Assembly: GCA_947569705.1 (NCBI GenBank)
Contig: CANOSP010000008.1
Location: 1-64,000, forward strand
DNA length: 64,000 nucleotides
From: an uncultured Erysipelotrichaceae bacterium
GTDB taxonomy: Bacteria > Bacillota_I > Bacilli_A > Erysipelotrichales > Erysipelotrichaceae
Reading direction: 5' to 3'
In this document: positions 28,042 through 38,411 of the stretch, one piece after another
Layout of the letters: each line of letters starts with the position of its first letter
How positions within the stretch are numbered: position 1 is the stretch's first letter
Position numbers and translations under genes: made by a program
The notes under the pieces: model-generated
What the model saw: only the letters and a program-made list of their open reading frames with translations
The model's database searches: none
Told to the model about the DNA's origin: nothing

Positions 28042-28374
28042 CTAGTATTTTCCTTTTGCGATATGACCTGCTAATTCAGCTTTTGCCATCTGTTTGATTT
28101 CCCAAGCATATTGCTTAGCTAATTCAAACACATGAACACAGCCGGGGTCTAAATTGTCTTCAATTCCCGCACATGCAACTCCGTCCAGCTTCATAGCCAA
28201 ATGAATCAGCTGCATATGCAGATCATTGGTTTTATCACTGCGATAAATTTTCTCGGCCGTTGCTTCATCAATCAAGCTGAAGCGATCAGCTGACACACCG
28301 CATTTCGGACATTTTTCCGGTGCTTCTGCACCCTCTGCGACATAGCCGCATACTTCACATTTCCATAAACTCAT
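28042..28374 (-). CDS. Rubredoxin-like domain protein
   Basis: A 110-residue protein. The first 35 residues are a rubredoxin-like zinc/iron site with CEVC (about 6-9) and CPKC (about 22-25). The remaining helical domain (about 38-110) contains two more isolated Cys and is not a family I can name. It is the first gene of the operon with rubrerythrin, which suggests electron transfer to rubrerythrin or a related oxidative-stress role. The ribosome binding site GAGGTAATCAAC precedes the ATG. Confidence 0.8.
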   Translation of the reverse strand: MSLWKCEVCGYVAEGAEAPEKCPKCGVSADRFSLIDEATAEKIYRSDKTNDLHMQLIHLAMKLDGVACAGIEDNLDPGCVHVFELAKQYAWEIKQMAKAELAGHIAKGKY

Positions 28375-28620
28375 GTTGATTACCTCACTTTCGCTTACTA
28401 TTTATATTGTATACCACAAACGCATAAAATGCACGTTTTTTTCTCACAAATTTTGGGAATTTTGATTGTATTGTTTTTTTAATGTTGCAGTTAAAATTAA
28501 AAAAATTTCAGCCATTTCACATACAAAAACGACTTTTAACTTTTAAAATCAATTTTAAATACGGTTTCTATATACTTTTTTTGGATAATGAAGTAAAATA
28601 TTAATAATCGGAGGTAACAT

Positions 28621-30714
28621 ATGACAGCTAAACACCCGTTTGATGATTTCGGAATCAATTTATTTGATGAACATGTAATGAAAGAAAGACTTCCCCATCC
28701 TGTATATACAAAATGGGAGACTGCGACAAGAAAAGAAGATGCCTTGGATCGACCTACGGCAGATGCGATTGCACATGCGATGAAAACATGGGCGATGGAA
28801 AAAGGTGCCACGCATTTTACCCACTGGTTTCAGCCGATGACAGGTTCTACCGCAGAAAAGCACGACAGCTTTGTGGAACCGGGAGAATACGGACAACCGA
28901 TCTCACGATTCAGCGGTAAAAGTCTGATTAAAGGAGAAGGAGATGCATCAAGCTTCCCCAGTGGCGGTTTAAGAGCGACATTTGAAGCACGCGGATACAC
29001 CTACTGGGATTGTACATCACCTGCTTTTATCAGAGACAATGTCCTTTGTATTCCGACGATCTTTGTCTCTTATAACGGAGAAACACTTGATAAAAAGGCC
29101 CCGCTTCTAAAATCGATTGAAGCAGTATCCAAGCAGGCAACTCGAATCGTAAATGCGTTTAAAGATAAAGATGTAAAACGCGTCATGCCGATGGTTGGTT
29201 TAGAACAAGAATACTTTTTGATCGATAAAGAGTTATATCGTAATCGCATGGATTTGATGCATGCCGGGAGAACTCTGTTCGGAGCGATGTCACCGAAAGG
29301 CGAAGGAATTTCAAAGCATTACTTCGGAGCGATTCCGACTAAGGTAGATGCATTTATGCAGGAAGTCGATCAGGAATTATGGAAGCTCGGTATTTATGCC
29401 AAAACGGAACATAATGAAGCGGCTCCCTGTCAATTTGAAATCGCACCGTTATATGCCGATGCGAATATTGCCGTGGATCAAAATCAGATTATTATGGATA
29501 TGTTAAAACGAATTGCCGATAAACATGGCTTCGCATGTCTGTTAAATGAAAAGCCGTTTGATCATGTAAACGGCAGCGGAAAGCATAACAACTGGTCCTT
29601 GGTCTGCGATGACGGACAGAATTTGCTGGAGCCGGGAGATCGCCCGCATGAAAATATCCGTTTCCTACTGTTTGTTTGCGCCGTAATACAGGCAGTCGAT
29701 ACTTATCCCGAATTGCTGCGCATGGCAAGCTCATGCTACGGCAATGATTATCGCTTAGGTGCCGATGAAGCCCCCCCTGCCATTATCAGTATCTGTATGG
29801 GAAGCTACTTAGAGGAAATCTTAAAGCGCTTGGAAAAAGGCGATGATCAGCTGGATATCGAGGTCAATACCACACCGTTTGAAATCGGCAATCTCGCTTA
29901 TGTTCCGAAGGATACAAGTGATCGCAACCGCACCTCACCGTTTGCTTTTACCGGTAATAAATTTGAATTTCGTATGGTCGGCTCATCACGTTCAGCCGCC
30001 ACAACCAATATTGTATTGAATACGATCGTTGCTGATGTATTATGCAAGATCGCCGATGAATTGGCACCATTAAAATACATCGAAGATATTCGCAATCACT
30101 CTTTGGCAATTTGTAAACGCATCTTGCGTAAGCATAACCGCATTTTGTTTTCAAAAGACGGCTACAGCGAAGAATGGATCCAAGAAGCACAAGAACGCGG
30201 ATTACCGAATATCAGCACCTATGTACATTCAATTGATGCTTTGATTGATGAAAAAGCAGTTGCTATGTTTGAGCGAAACAATGTATATAATTTCAATGAA
30301 TTAACAGCTCGTACGAATATTTTATATGATGAAGTCATTAAGGATATTAAAATTGAAGCAATGGTACTGTTAGATTTATCAAAAAAAGTATTACTTCCTG
30401 CTTTAATAAAAGAAATTAAATTTTACAGCGACGGCCTTAACTCACTCGGCAAAGCAAATGCTTTCTATGAGCGTAAAATTGATCGTTTAACATCATTACT
30501 GGATCAATTTGATGTTCAATATCATAAATTAAAAGATGCGTTTTTCAATCGTAAGACTTATGATGATATTAAAGAAAAAGCATTTTTTATGAATGATCAT
30601 GTTGTAAAACTGATGCAGGAATTACGTATTGTTATTGATGCGATTGAAGAAAGCATCAGTGCTGAAAATTATCCTGTTCCTACCTATGAACAGTTGTTTA
30701 CTTCAGTAAATTAA
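28621..30714 (+). CDS. glnN: Glutamine synthetase type III
   Basis: A 697-residue GSIII that makes glutamine from glutamate, ammonia and ATP in the cytoplasm. It has the family-specific N-terminal FRF-like segment and the GSIII block around GEGDASSFPSGG (about 102-113). Catalytic motifs include GLEQEYFL (about 193), the NGSGKHNNWS block (about 318) and the EFRMVGSSRSAATTN region (about 440). The C-terminal extension (about 550-690) is the long helical segment that distinguishes GSIII from GSI. GGAGGT lies 7-8 bases upstream of the ATG. It is monocistronic with a strong terminator; no leader riboswitch was recognised. Confidence 0.96.
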   Translation: MTAKHPFDDFGINLFDEHVMKERLPHPVYTKWETATRKEDALDRPTADAIAHAMKTWAMEKGATHFTHWFQPMTGSTAEKHDSFVEPGEYGQPISRFSGKSLIKGEGDASSFPSGGLRATFEARGYTYWDCTSPAFIRDNVLCIPTIFVSYNGETLDKKAPLLKSIEAVSKQATRIVNAFKDKDVKRVMPMVGLEQEYFLIDKELYRNRMDLMHAGRTLFGAMSPKGEGISKHYFGAIPTKVDAFMQEVDQELWKLGIYAKTEHNEAAPCQFEIAPLYADANIAVDQNQIIMDMLKRIADKHGFACLLNEKPFDHVNGSGKHNNWSLVCDDGQNLLEPGDRPHENIRFLLFVCAVIQAVDTYPELLRMASSCYGNDYRLGADEAPPAIISICMGSYLEEILKRLEKGDDQLDIEVNTTPFEIGNLAYVPKDTSDRNRTSPFAFTGNKFEFRMVGSSRSAATTNIVLNTIVADVLCKIADELAPLKYIEDIRNHSLAICKRILRKHNRILFSKDGYSEEWIQEAQERGLPNISTYVHSIDALIDEKAVAMFERNNVYNFNELTARTNILYDEVIKDIKIEAMVLLDLSKKVLLPALIKEIKFYSDGLNSLGKANAFYERKIDRLTSLLDQFDVQYHKLKDAFFNRKTYDDIKEKAFFMNDHVVKLMQELRIVIDAIEESISAENYPVPTYEQLFTSVN

Positions 30715-30732
30715 TTTCAATAAAAAACAAAA

Positions 30733-30771
30733 AGTGCTGTATGCTGTATATGTATGCAGTACTCTTTTTTT
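30733..30771 (+). terminator. Terminator of glnN
   Basis: A 10-bp stem (30733-30742 with 30754-30763, two G-T pairs) with an 11-base loop is followed by seven T residues, 18 bases after the stop codon. Confidence 0.85.
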
Positions 30772-30866
30772 GTCCGTTAAAGCTTCGACATGATTGTTCT
30801 TTCCTACTATTTCATTCTTTAACAACTGCTAAATTATTTCAATTATACTTGTTTCTTTCATTATAC

Positions 30867-30906
30867 TAAAAAAAGCAGACAGTCGCTTTCACGATTCTGT
30901 CTGCTT
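30867..30906 (-). terminator. Terminator of the GH84 gene
   Basis: AAGCAGACAG pairs perfectly with CTGTCTGCTT (30873-30882 with 30897-30906), with an extra inner TCG/CGA pairing, and is followed by seven T residues on the minus strand. It converges with the glnN terminator. Confidence 0.92.
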
Positions 30907-30935
30907 AAGATACAAATACTTATAACCGATTACAA

Positions 30936-33900
30936 TTATTTCGCTTTACTTTGACGTTTCTTATAGGCTGCGATTACAATAATACCTGCGCAAAGCGTAA
31001 TCCATGCATAGCCTGTGAACATCGTCGTATCACCGGTATTCGGTGTTAAGCCGACGCCCGGTTTTACTGTTTGATTTTGATCAGAAACAATCGGTTGATT
31101 TGGCTGGATCGGTTTAGAAGGTTTAATCGGCTGTTCCGGTTTTGGATCTGCCGGTTTTGACGGATCTGTCGGTTTAGACGGTTGATCAGGATCTTCAGGG
31201 TCGGTAGGTTTAGACGGTTTATCCGGATTTTCAGGCTGATCCGGATCAGTCGGCGGATTTGTATCATCCGCTTTTTCTTTAAGACCCGCTATGGCATTCT
31301 GTAACGCTTCCAAAGCACTGTTGATTTCTTTCAAGGTCGCATGATCATCTGCCAATACTCTTTCAACCTCCGCAATAGCCTTTCCTAATTCAGCTGCAGT
31401 TTCTTCGGTATACTTGCTCATATCAATTGCTTTTGCCTCTTTCAACGCTGCTTCAAGATTATCCTTATGATCTGCAGTAGGCACTAAATTATCAACTGCT
31501 TGATTAATTTCAGCCATCATCGCAGCGATTTCTTCTGTTGTACCATTTTCTTTCAGCGCCTTAGCCTGTTCCAACAGTTCTGATAACGCCAGATAAGATT
31601 CCTCGGTATACAAACTTGCGTCGATATTCATATTCAATAATTTATTCAATTCAGAAATATCGATTAATCCCAAGATCGCATCATCTGCTGCTTCATTAAG
31701 CTCAATAAACTCTTCTTTCAGCCAAGTATCCTTAGAATTAGCTTGAGTCAATACTTCGCTAATCTTTTGATAACTTTCGGTTGTGTAATCATCCGCTTTC
31801 ACAGCTTCCAGACGCTCAATCAACGCTGCCACTTCTTTCGGTGTTGCGACTTCAACAAGCGCTGATCTCGCCGCTGACAAATCGGAAGCAGCTTTATCGA
31901 CTTCTTCTTGAGTACCGCTCTCTTTCAGTTTGTCAATATCCAATCCTTTATAAACTGCTTCATAAGCTGCATAACTATCCGCTGTATAACGCTGCGGATC
32001 AAGCTTATCAAATGCTTTTAATTCGGCATTCAGCACCTTAACGCTTACTAAACCGGCATATCGATTCATCATTTCCTTCAGCTTCGCTTGCAACTCGGTC
32101 TTATCAACATCAACATCACCTAAATCTTTTTTCACTTCTTTGACGATTACTTCAAACGGATTAATAGAATCCGTCGTATAATCAGTTTTCTTACCGAGTA
32201 TATCTGTTTCAAATTTATTCAGCTGAGTCGTTATGGAATTCAGCTCAAATACCAGATTCTCATAAGCTTCCTCTAATGCTTCTAATGCTTCCTGTATAGC
32301 TTCACTGTCTGTAGGTGTCTTTAACAATTCCTTCGCAGCCGCTAATTTTTCAGCGAATGCCGCATAGGTTGACTCTGTAAAAGAATCTGCCGTAATCACA
32401 TCATACTTATCAATGCTTGCCTTTAAATCTTTTGCATAATCGGCTAATTGATAAGCCTCTGTTAACACTTTATTTTGTTTAGCATATTCTAACGGAGTTG
32501 CAGTTGAAGCATTGACCATATCTTGCGCATTTTTCAGCTCATCCTTCAGCTGCTGCAATATTTCAGCAGGGTAAAGTGTTTCATCAAACAAACTCAATTC
32601 ATAGCTTATTTCTTCAATCGCAGAAATAAGGTTTTCCTTAGGAATTGCGCTGAATACTAATTGTGCACGCGCATTTTCCAAGGATTCAACAAGCATGTCA
32701 ACATCAGCTTCACTGATATTATCGGCTTCCTCGATTTCATTCTCTGCATATTGAATTGCATTCTGCAGTTTCATAAAGGTTGATTTAACATAAACACTGT
32801 CATCATTTTTAACTGCCTTTAATTCGTTCAATAATGTACGAACAGCACTTAAATCACCCTTTAGTTCCGGCTGATTCAAAGCCTTATCAAGCTTGCTTAT
32901 CGCTGAATTTACAACTGATTCGGAAACAAAGTCATTTGCGTAGGTTGCTTCCGCATATTCTAATACAGTCCTTAAATTTTCTTTACTGTCAGTTGTCCAT
33001 GTATCTGTAGCGGCTGCCTTGGCAGAGCGGATCAAATCATTCAGGCGTGTTTTATCCACATTCGCATAAGCAACCTTATTAATTAAGATTTCTTGGATCG
33101 CAACCTCTTGATCTGCAGTCCATTCAATTTTTACAGCCAGTAAATGCTTCACTGATTCAGGCAAAGTATATTCACACAAGGTTGTATTTAAGCTTCCAAG
33201 CTCCATCCACTGTGAAACGGCTCTTGTGCTTCCGACTACTTCGGCATATATCTTCGCGCCTGATACGGAGGAGGGAGACTGTAAAACAGTGATTTTATTT
33301 CTGTTTGTAGTGTCAGTTACTTTATATAACAATGAACCGGCTCTATTTGCAATCGGCTTAAACGCTGTTGCCGTATTACCGTCTGCTACGTTCAAAGCAT
33401 TGTATCCATCCTGAGCAGTCACTGTAGCCGTCACTGTCGGATCGGTCGTAGTAGCCAATGTTTGATTATTATTCAACTCAAATTCGGTGAATCTTACCCA
33501 TTTATCGGCTCCGACCTTCGTCTTTGTAATTTCAAACTTGATATAACGAGCTTTCACATTTAAATTTACTGCTTCCTTCGCATTATATGAGATTTCATGC
33601 AGCGGCAATACATCTTGAATCGTATCTGTGTTTTCCGCTTCACCCGGATTCGCTGTTCCGTCCTGATTACCGATAGTCATGATTTGCTTCCATGCGGTGC
33701 CGTCTTCTGATACGGAAATTTTCGCATGACGAGGGAAATCCGTATTACTGTCTCTGGAAACTACTTTAAAGGTATTTAAATCGATTACTTGACCGAGATC
33801 ATACGTTACAAATCTTCCTGCAGTTTGACTGCCTTGGAATACCGTTTCAGAAGTGCGATTCTTGTCAAACAGGTTTTTATCGCCTGAAACAGTAAAGCCG

Positions 33901-36900
33901 CTTGCTTCACTTAACTTTAATTCATAAATTTCATTTGAATTCACGATAAACTTCGTTAAATTAAATGTAACATCACTTGAACCGTTATTGATTAAACGAA
34001 TATAGCGGGCATTATCCACATGATTTTGATCTGTCACCGCTGTCCATATAACGCCGTTCTCAGAAATCTGTAAGGTTAAGCCTGATGCAACATCGACATC
34101 CAGTGTGGTTAAATCCTTTAAGCGCTCCAGCTTCACTCCGATGTATTCACCTGTCGCTAAAGTAATATCGGAATACGGCAACAGTGTCATCTGTTCCATG
34201 GTATGAGTACCCTGTAATGAATTTAAAGCAGTTACATTTGTATATGTGTATTTATTGGTCGGAACACTTGTATTTTCCTCTACGTTAATTTCACCGATTT
34301 TCAGCCAACTGCCTTTTTCTTGTTTATTTACCAAGCGTACATAACGAGCGCGTATTCCCGTTAAATCTTCATCAATGATATCCTGTCCGCTTGATACGCC
34401 GTTATAAGATTTAAAGGTTGCCCAATTGACATTATCCTCGGAATATTCCAAGTCATATTTTTCCCATTTATCGCCGCCGTCAATACCGACTGCCGCGTGG
34501 AATGATTTTAAATGTGCAACTCTGCCTAAATCCAAACCGATAAAGTCACCGACCAGCGCCTTATTACCGCTTAACTGATACCAAACACCGGTAGAATCAT
34601 TACCATCCAACAATTCAGACTCATTACCGCTCCAAATTCCGAATGTAGATGTTTTAATAATGGTTTTTGTAATCGGTACGGAATCATCAATTTCACCGTC
34701 AAATCTATCTACAGTGATTTCATTGAATTGCCACCATCCGTTTAGCTTCTCGGTATTGCGTATACGAACCGCATCAGCGTTTGTTCCGTTCAAATTTACA
34801 TCCAATTCAAACGGAATACTGTCCAGTGTTTGGAATGTTTTCCATTCCCCGTTAATTCGATATTCAATTACGCCTTTATTAATCTTATCCTTACTGCCGT
34901 TACCGTGAGAAATATGGACATTACCAACCTCAATCGTATCATCAAATTCTACTCCGACCCAAGTATCCGCTAATGTGTTATCCTTATCCGGATCTGAGCT
35001 GTCGGCAGAATTTGCAAAGCTGGCATTCGTAGATGTACTGCCGTCAATAATTTTATCGAGAGAACCGCTTCTGATTACCATTTTATCAGAACTGAACATA
35101 GGTGTTACACTAAATGCTCCGACATATTCCTCTGCTTTGATTTCATTGATATGCCACCATTTATTTGTATTTTCATCAAGATTTCTGATGCGAACGGCAT
35201 CTGCCTGAGTGCCTTTAAGGTTTACAACCACTTCTGCCCCCATGTTTGACATCTCTTTAAAGGTTTTCCATGTCCCGTCAACACGATATTCAATCGCTGC
35301 GTTAGTTACCTTATCACCGCTCGCCTGATATAGCTTTAACAGACCCAGCGGCTGTGCGGAATCGAATTCTAAACCGACTGCAGCGTCTTTATGAATTTCA
35401 TCAACATTGCTCGGAGTCTTTGAATCAAGAAAATCTAAACCGGTCGTAGTGTTGCCGTCCACCAGTGCATCTAAATTATCACCGGAATACAAAACCATGT
35501 TTTCAATGAACGGAGTACCCTTGATAATCGGGGTTCCTTCATCTAAACCGTTGATCACGATATCTCTGCAGCCGAGCCACATATTGGTCTTATCGGCCGT
35601 AGCGATAATTCTCACACCCTTTGCCTTTAAATTCAAGCCTTCTAATTGTACCAAAGCTCTTGTATCCGAATATTCACTGCCGGCAATATCTGTCCATGTC
35701 TTACCGTCCGCAGTGTACTGCAGCTTTGCCGATTCAAACGTATCACGAAGATTGCCTCCGTGCGCCATCTTAAAGACAATATCATGGATATCGATAACTT
35801 GATTATACATTACACCGATATAAGTTCCCGTTTCAGCACTGTTTGGATTTTTCCAGATAACCTCGGTACTCTCATTATTATCTAAAAGATTATCTAAACT
35901 GCCCGAAGGGGTATCGGTACGATTTGTAATTACCTTAGCACTTACCTTGCTCGGATCAAGGATACTACCGACGGAAAGAGACAGCTCGCTGTTTAAATAT
36001 TCGGCGAACGGAATGATGCGCTTCGCGCCTGCTTCCGCAACATCGATCTCATCGTGTATTTTATAACGAATATGATTTTTAGACGCCTCAATTTTCGCTA
36101 CACCTGATGTATAGTGACTGACTGCTTCATCATTTTGATTATTTTCCAAAGCAATTGCACTTTGTATCAATTCAATGTTTGCTTCACTGATTTCCTTTAA
36201 TGATAAACGCCATGAATTGATTTCTTCCTTAAAGGCTTCATTTTTAGATAGTTTATCAAAATCATCGCATGCCTTAATAATCTTTTCAAACTCACCGATT
36301 AAAGCATTGCCCTTTTCAATCACTGAATCACCGTTATCAAAGGCAGTTCTGAAATCATCTAAGAATGGCTTTAATTCCTCAGATTCAGCTAAGTTTAAGC
36401 CATGCCCGTTAGGCGCAGGATCACTGAGATGTTTTGCCATCTCATATAATGCTTCATCCGCATCACCGTCAATATATTTAAAAGAATCCTTCCAACTTTT
36501 ATCATCATTAAATGCCTTTACATTCCATGCATAGTCAGCGATCGCAAATAACGCTACTTTGCTTGCTTCCGCTTCCTGCATCGGGTTGGTAACAACGCCC
36601 TCTAAATCTTCAACATTCACGTCAGTATGAAGTAAAGAACCTTTTCCCATCATCAAACGCTTCATATTAATATCATTTACCGGCCAATTCAACCAAAACA
36701 GCGGGCTTCTGCGCGGATTTGCGCCGGCAGGCAGATCTTTTGTTTTAAAGTTATCCAAAGTTCTTTGCTCAATCGGCTGACAAACAGCTTCACCGGTCCA
36801 GAAAATCTGAATATCCTCATGGAAGCCTTGGTCATAATCGTCTAATTCGCCCTCTTTCCACCAAGCGTTGTTATAACCGGCAGGACAGAACACTAAATTA

Positions 36901-37874
36901 TGTACATCGCCTTTTGAATCTACCCACTCTTGTAAGCGTTCCATTACACGGATAACGACTGAACGAGGCAAATCTCCGGAATCATCTCCTAATACACCGA
37001 ATTGACGAACACCGATTCCGTAAAGCTGTTCAAACTTTGTGATGATCTTTGCAATATCGGCTTCAAAGGTACTTTCCGTGATACCGTTGCTCATAAACGG
37101 ATGGATTGTCCATACAAAACGACATTTGCTGTCAATCCCGGCATCGACCATTTTCTTCATTTCCGCAAGTCGCTCCGCCGGATACGGGTCACGCCATCTG
37201 CCGCTGTGATAAGCATCGTCCTTCGGCGCAAAGATATAAGCATTCATCTTAAATTCACCGCCGAATTGCATCAAGGAGATACGATCCTCATCACTCCAAG
37301 GAATACCGTAGTATCCTTCGATAAAGCCTCTCGTTTTTGTAGAGGCAAAATCATCAATTCTTAAATTGCGAATGGTTCTGCCCTCAATCTGATTTAAAAT
37401 ATGCTTTAATGAGGTCAAACCGTAAAACGATGCATCGGTATTTTTACCGAGAATCGCAATCGTCTTATTGTCTATTGAAACTATATGAGAATCCATTTTA
37501 TCAAAAAATGCTTCATCATGTGTAATATTTTCATCGAAATAATGATCTACATAACCGTCGGAACCGTTTGTTCCCACTAAAACATTGGTTACATTTGCCT
37601 TTACCTCATCTGATACACTCATTGTGATGCCTTTTGCATCCACAATCTCCGTTAATCGATTTTTGGTAACATCATCGATTGTATCATCATATACCACATT
37701 GATCTCTTTGGAAATCACGAAATCGCCGCCGGAATATGTAATGGCCTGCGGAAGCGGATAGATTTCATACTCAGCTTCACTTGCCAAAGCATTCAACGCG
37801 CTTAATTCCCATGTCGTAATAAACATAGATAACGACAACACCGATAATAATACCTTTTTTAGTTTTTCGCCCAT
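30936..37874 (-). CDS. Giant cell-wall GH84 beta-N-acetylglucosaminidase (NagH/NagJ-like)
   Basis: A 2312-residue secreted enzyme. Residue order from the start chosen: signal peptide (1-32), N-terminal alpha/beta domain (about 35-175), and GH84 barrel (about 180-480) with RGFIEGYYGIPW at its start and the catalytic Asp pair D297-D298 in GDDSGD. Next come a helical domain (about 485-635), then about seven F5/8C/CBM32-like modules (about 640-1560), then about eight or nine three-helix FIVAR-type repeats (about 1560-2190). A D/K/P-rich linker, the sorting motif TPNTGD, a membrane helix and a basic tail end the protein. The ATG at 37874 has AAGGAG 8 bases upstream; an ATG 27 bases earlier lacks one. 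The family includes the clostridial hyaluronidase-like NagH and O-GlcNAcases, so host glycoproteins or mucin are likely substrates. Confidence 0.9.
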   Translation of the reverse strand: MGEKLKKVLLSVLSLSMFITTWELSALNALASEAEYEIYPLPQAITYSGGDFVISKEINVVYDDTIDDVTKNRLTEIVDAKGITMSVSDEVKANVTNVLVGTNGSDGYVDHYFDENITHDEAFFDKMDSHIVSIDNKTIAILGKNTDASFYGLTSLKHILNQIEGRTIRNLRIDDFASTKTRGFIEGYYGIPWSDEDRISLMQFGGEFKMNAYIFAPKDDAYHSGRWRDPYPAERLAEMKKMVDAGIDSKCRFVWTIHPFMSNGITESTFEADIAKIITKFEQLYGIGVRQFGVLGDDSGDLPRSVVIRVMERLQEWVDSKGDVHNLVFCPAGYNNAWWKEGELDDYDQGFHEDIQIFWTGEAVCQPIEQRTLDNFKTKDLPAGANPRRSPLFWLNWPVNDINMKRLMMGKGSLLHTDVNVEDLEGVVTNPMQEAEASKVALFAIADYAWNVKAFNDDKSWKDSFKYIDGDADEALYEMAKHLSDPAPNGHGLNLAESEELKPFLDDFRTAFDNGDSVIEKGNALIGEFEKIIKACDDFDKLSKNEAFKEEINSWRLSLKEISEANIELIQSAIALENNQNDEAVSHYTSGVAKIEASKNHIRYKIHDEIDVAEAGAKRIIPFAEYLNSELSLSVGSILDPSKVSAKVITNRTDTPSGSLDNLLDNNESTEVIWKNPNSAETGTYIGVMYNQVIDIHDIVFKMAHGGNLRDTFESAKLQYTADGKTWTDIAGSEYSDTRALVQLEGLNLKAKGVRIIATADKTNMWLGCRDIVINGLDEGTPIIKGTPFIENMVLYSGDNLDALVDGNTTTGLDFLDSKTPSNVDEIHKDAAVGLEFDSAQPLGLLKLYQASGDKVTNAAIEYRVDGTWKTFKEMSNMGAEVVVNLKGTQADAVRIRNLDENTNKWWHINEIKAEEYVGAFSVTPMFSSDKMVIRSGSLDKIIDGSTSTNASFANSADSSDPDKDNTLADTWVGVEFDDTIEVGNVHISHGNGSKDKINKGVIEYRINGEWKTFQTLDSIPFELDVNLNGTNADAVRIRNTEKLNGWWQFNEITVDRFDGEIDDSVPITKTIIKTSTFGIWSGNESELLDGNDSTGVWYQLSGNKALVGDFIGLDLGRVAHLKSFHAAVGIDGGDKWEKYDLEYSEDNVNWATFKSYNGVSSGQDIIDEDLTGIRARYVRLVNKQEKGSWLKIGEINVEENTSVPTNKYTYTNVTALNSLQGTHTMEQMTLLPYSDITLATGEYIGVKLERLKDLTTLDVDVASGLTLQISENGVIWTAVTDQNHVDNARYIRLINNGSSDVTFNLTKFIVNSNEIYELKLSEASGFTVSGDKNLFDKNRTSETVFQGSQTAGRFVTYDLGQVIDLNTFKVVSRDSNTDFPRHAKISVSEDGTAWKQIMTIGNQDGTANPGEAENTDTIQDVLPLHEISYNAKEAVNLNVKARYIKFEITKTKVGADKWVRFTEFELNNNQTLATTTDPTVTATVTAQDGYNALNVADGNTATAFKPIANRAGSLLYKVTDTTNRNKITVLQSPSSVSGAKIYAEVVGSTRAVSQWMELGSLNTTLCEYTLPESVKHLLAVKIEWTADQEVAIQEILINKVAYANVDKTRLNDLIRSAKAAATDTWTTDSKENLRTVLEYAEATYANDFVSESVVNSAISKLDKALNQPELKGDLSAVRTLLNELKAVKNDDSVYVKSTFMKLQNAIQYAENEIEEADNISEADVDMLVESLENARAQLVFSAIPKENLISAIEEISYELSLFDETLYPAEILQQLKDELKNAQDMVNASTATPLEYAKQNKVLTEAYQLADYAKDLKASIDKYDVITADSFTESTYAAFAEKLAAAKELLKTPTDSEAIQEALEALEEAYENLVFELNSITTQLNKFETDILGKKTDYTTDSINPFEVIVKEVKKDLGDVDVDKTELQAKLKEMMNRYAGLVSVKVLNAELKAFDKLDPQRYTADSYAAYEAVYKGLDIDKLKESGTQEEVDKAASDLSAARSALVEVATPKEVAALIERLEAVKADDYTTESYQKISEVLTQANSKDTWLKEEFIELNEAADDAILGLIDISELNKLLNMNIDASLYTEESYLALSELLEQAKALKENGTTEEIAAMMAEINQAVDNLVPTADHKDNLEAALKEAKAIDMSKYTEETAAELGKAIAEVERVLADDHATLKEINSALEALQNAIAGLKEKADDTNPPTDPDQPENPDKPSKPTDPEDPDQPSKPTDPSKPADPKPEQPIKPSKPIQPNQPIVSDQNQTVKPGVGLTPNTGDTTMFTGYAWITLCAGIIVIAAYKKRQSKAK

Positions 37875-37940
37875 CTGCTTTCTCCTTCTCTTTTTATTCA
37901 TATTTATTATAATAAGAAAATACTATAAAATTATTGGTAA

Positions 37941-37960
37941 TTATAACAGAATATTGCACT
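37941..37960 (-). promoter_or_regulatory. Promoter-proximal motif shared with GH20 gene
   Basis: On the minus strand AGTGCAATATTCTGTTATAA contains an extended -10 (TGTTATAAT overlaps it) and half of the 13-base palindrome ATTGCACTGCAAT (37953-37965). Apart from a two-base insertion it matches the motif before the GH20 gene. Confidence 0.5.
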
Positions 37961-37973
37961 GCAATGTTTTGAC

Positions 37974-38010
37974 AAAAAAATCGTTTTAACATCATAAGAC
38001 ATTAAAACGA
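37974..38010 (-). terminator. Terminator after the MATE operon
   Basis: TCGTTTTAA and TTAAAACGA (37981-37989, 38002-38010) form a perfect 9-bp stem with a 12-base loop, followed by seven T residues on the minus strand. The 180 bases between this and the small gene at 38193 show nothing else. Confidence 0.8.
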
Positions 38011-38192
38011 CTTTATATTGAGCAATAATTTTTATATCTAATTTCTGATTATCGAAATAAACGCTATGCTTTAGAACATTTAAAGTATAGTAAAACACTC
38101 TAAACACGATTAAATGCATTTTGATATGATTTAAAGTCAGCAGGGGAGATAATACAAAATATCTGTGTATCTCTCGTGCTCATTCAATACGA

Positions 38193-38411
38193 TTACATCA
38201 CTCTGACTTCAAATTTCAAAATTTCATTCATCATTTCTGTATGAATTTGACCTTTTAATTCTTCATATAGCGTTTCATTTTGCATTCTACACCGGCATAG
38301 ATAAAAAATTTCGAAGGATCCATATAATATATAATCATAACAACGTCCGATGATACATGATGATTTTGCTGCTAATTCCAAACTCTCTTTAATAGTTATA
38401 AATTTATACAT
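38193..38411 (-). CDS. Small protein coupled to MATE gene, 72 aa
   Basis: A 72-residue frame whose ATG overlaps the end of the exporter gene (8 bases), with GAGAAAG about 9 bases upstream. The arrangement suggests translational coupling. The product has four Cys (about residues 19, 24, 39 and 41), no membrane segment and a charged C-terminal helix (about 45-70). No family recognised. It could be a truncated regulator or a small partner of the exporter. Real expression is plausible but not proven. Confidence 0.45.
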   Translation of the reverse strand: MYKFITIKESLELAAKSSCIIGRCYDYILYGSFEIFYLCRCRMQNETLYEELKGQIHTEMMNEILKFEVRVM

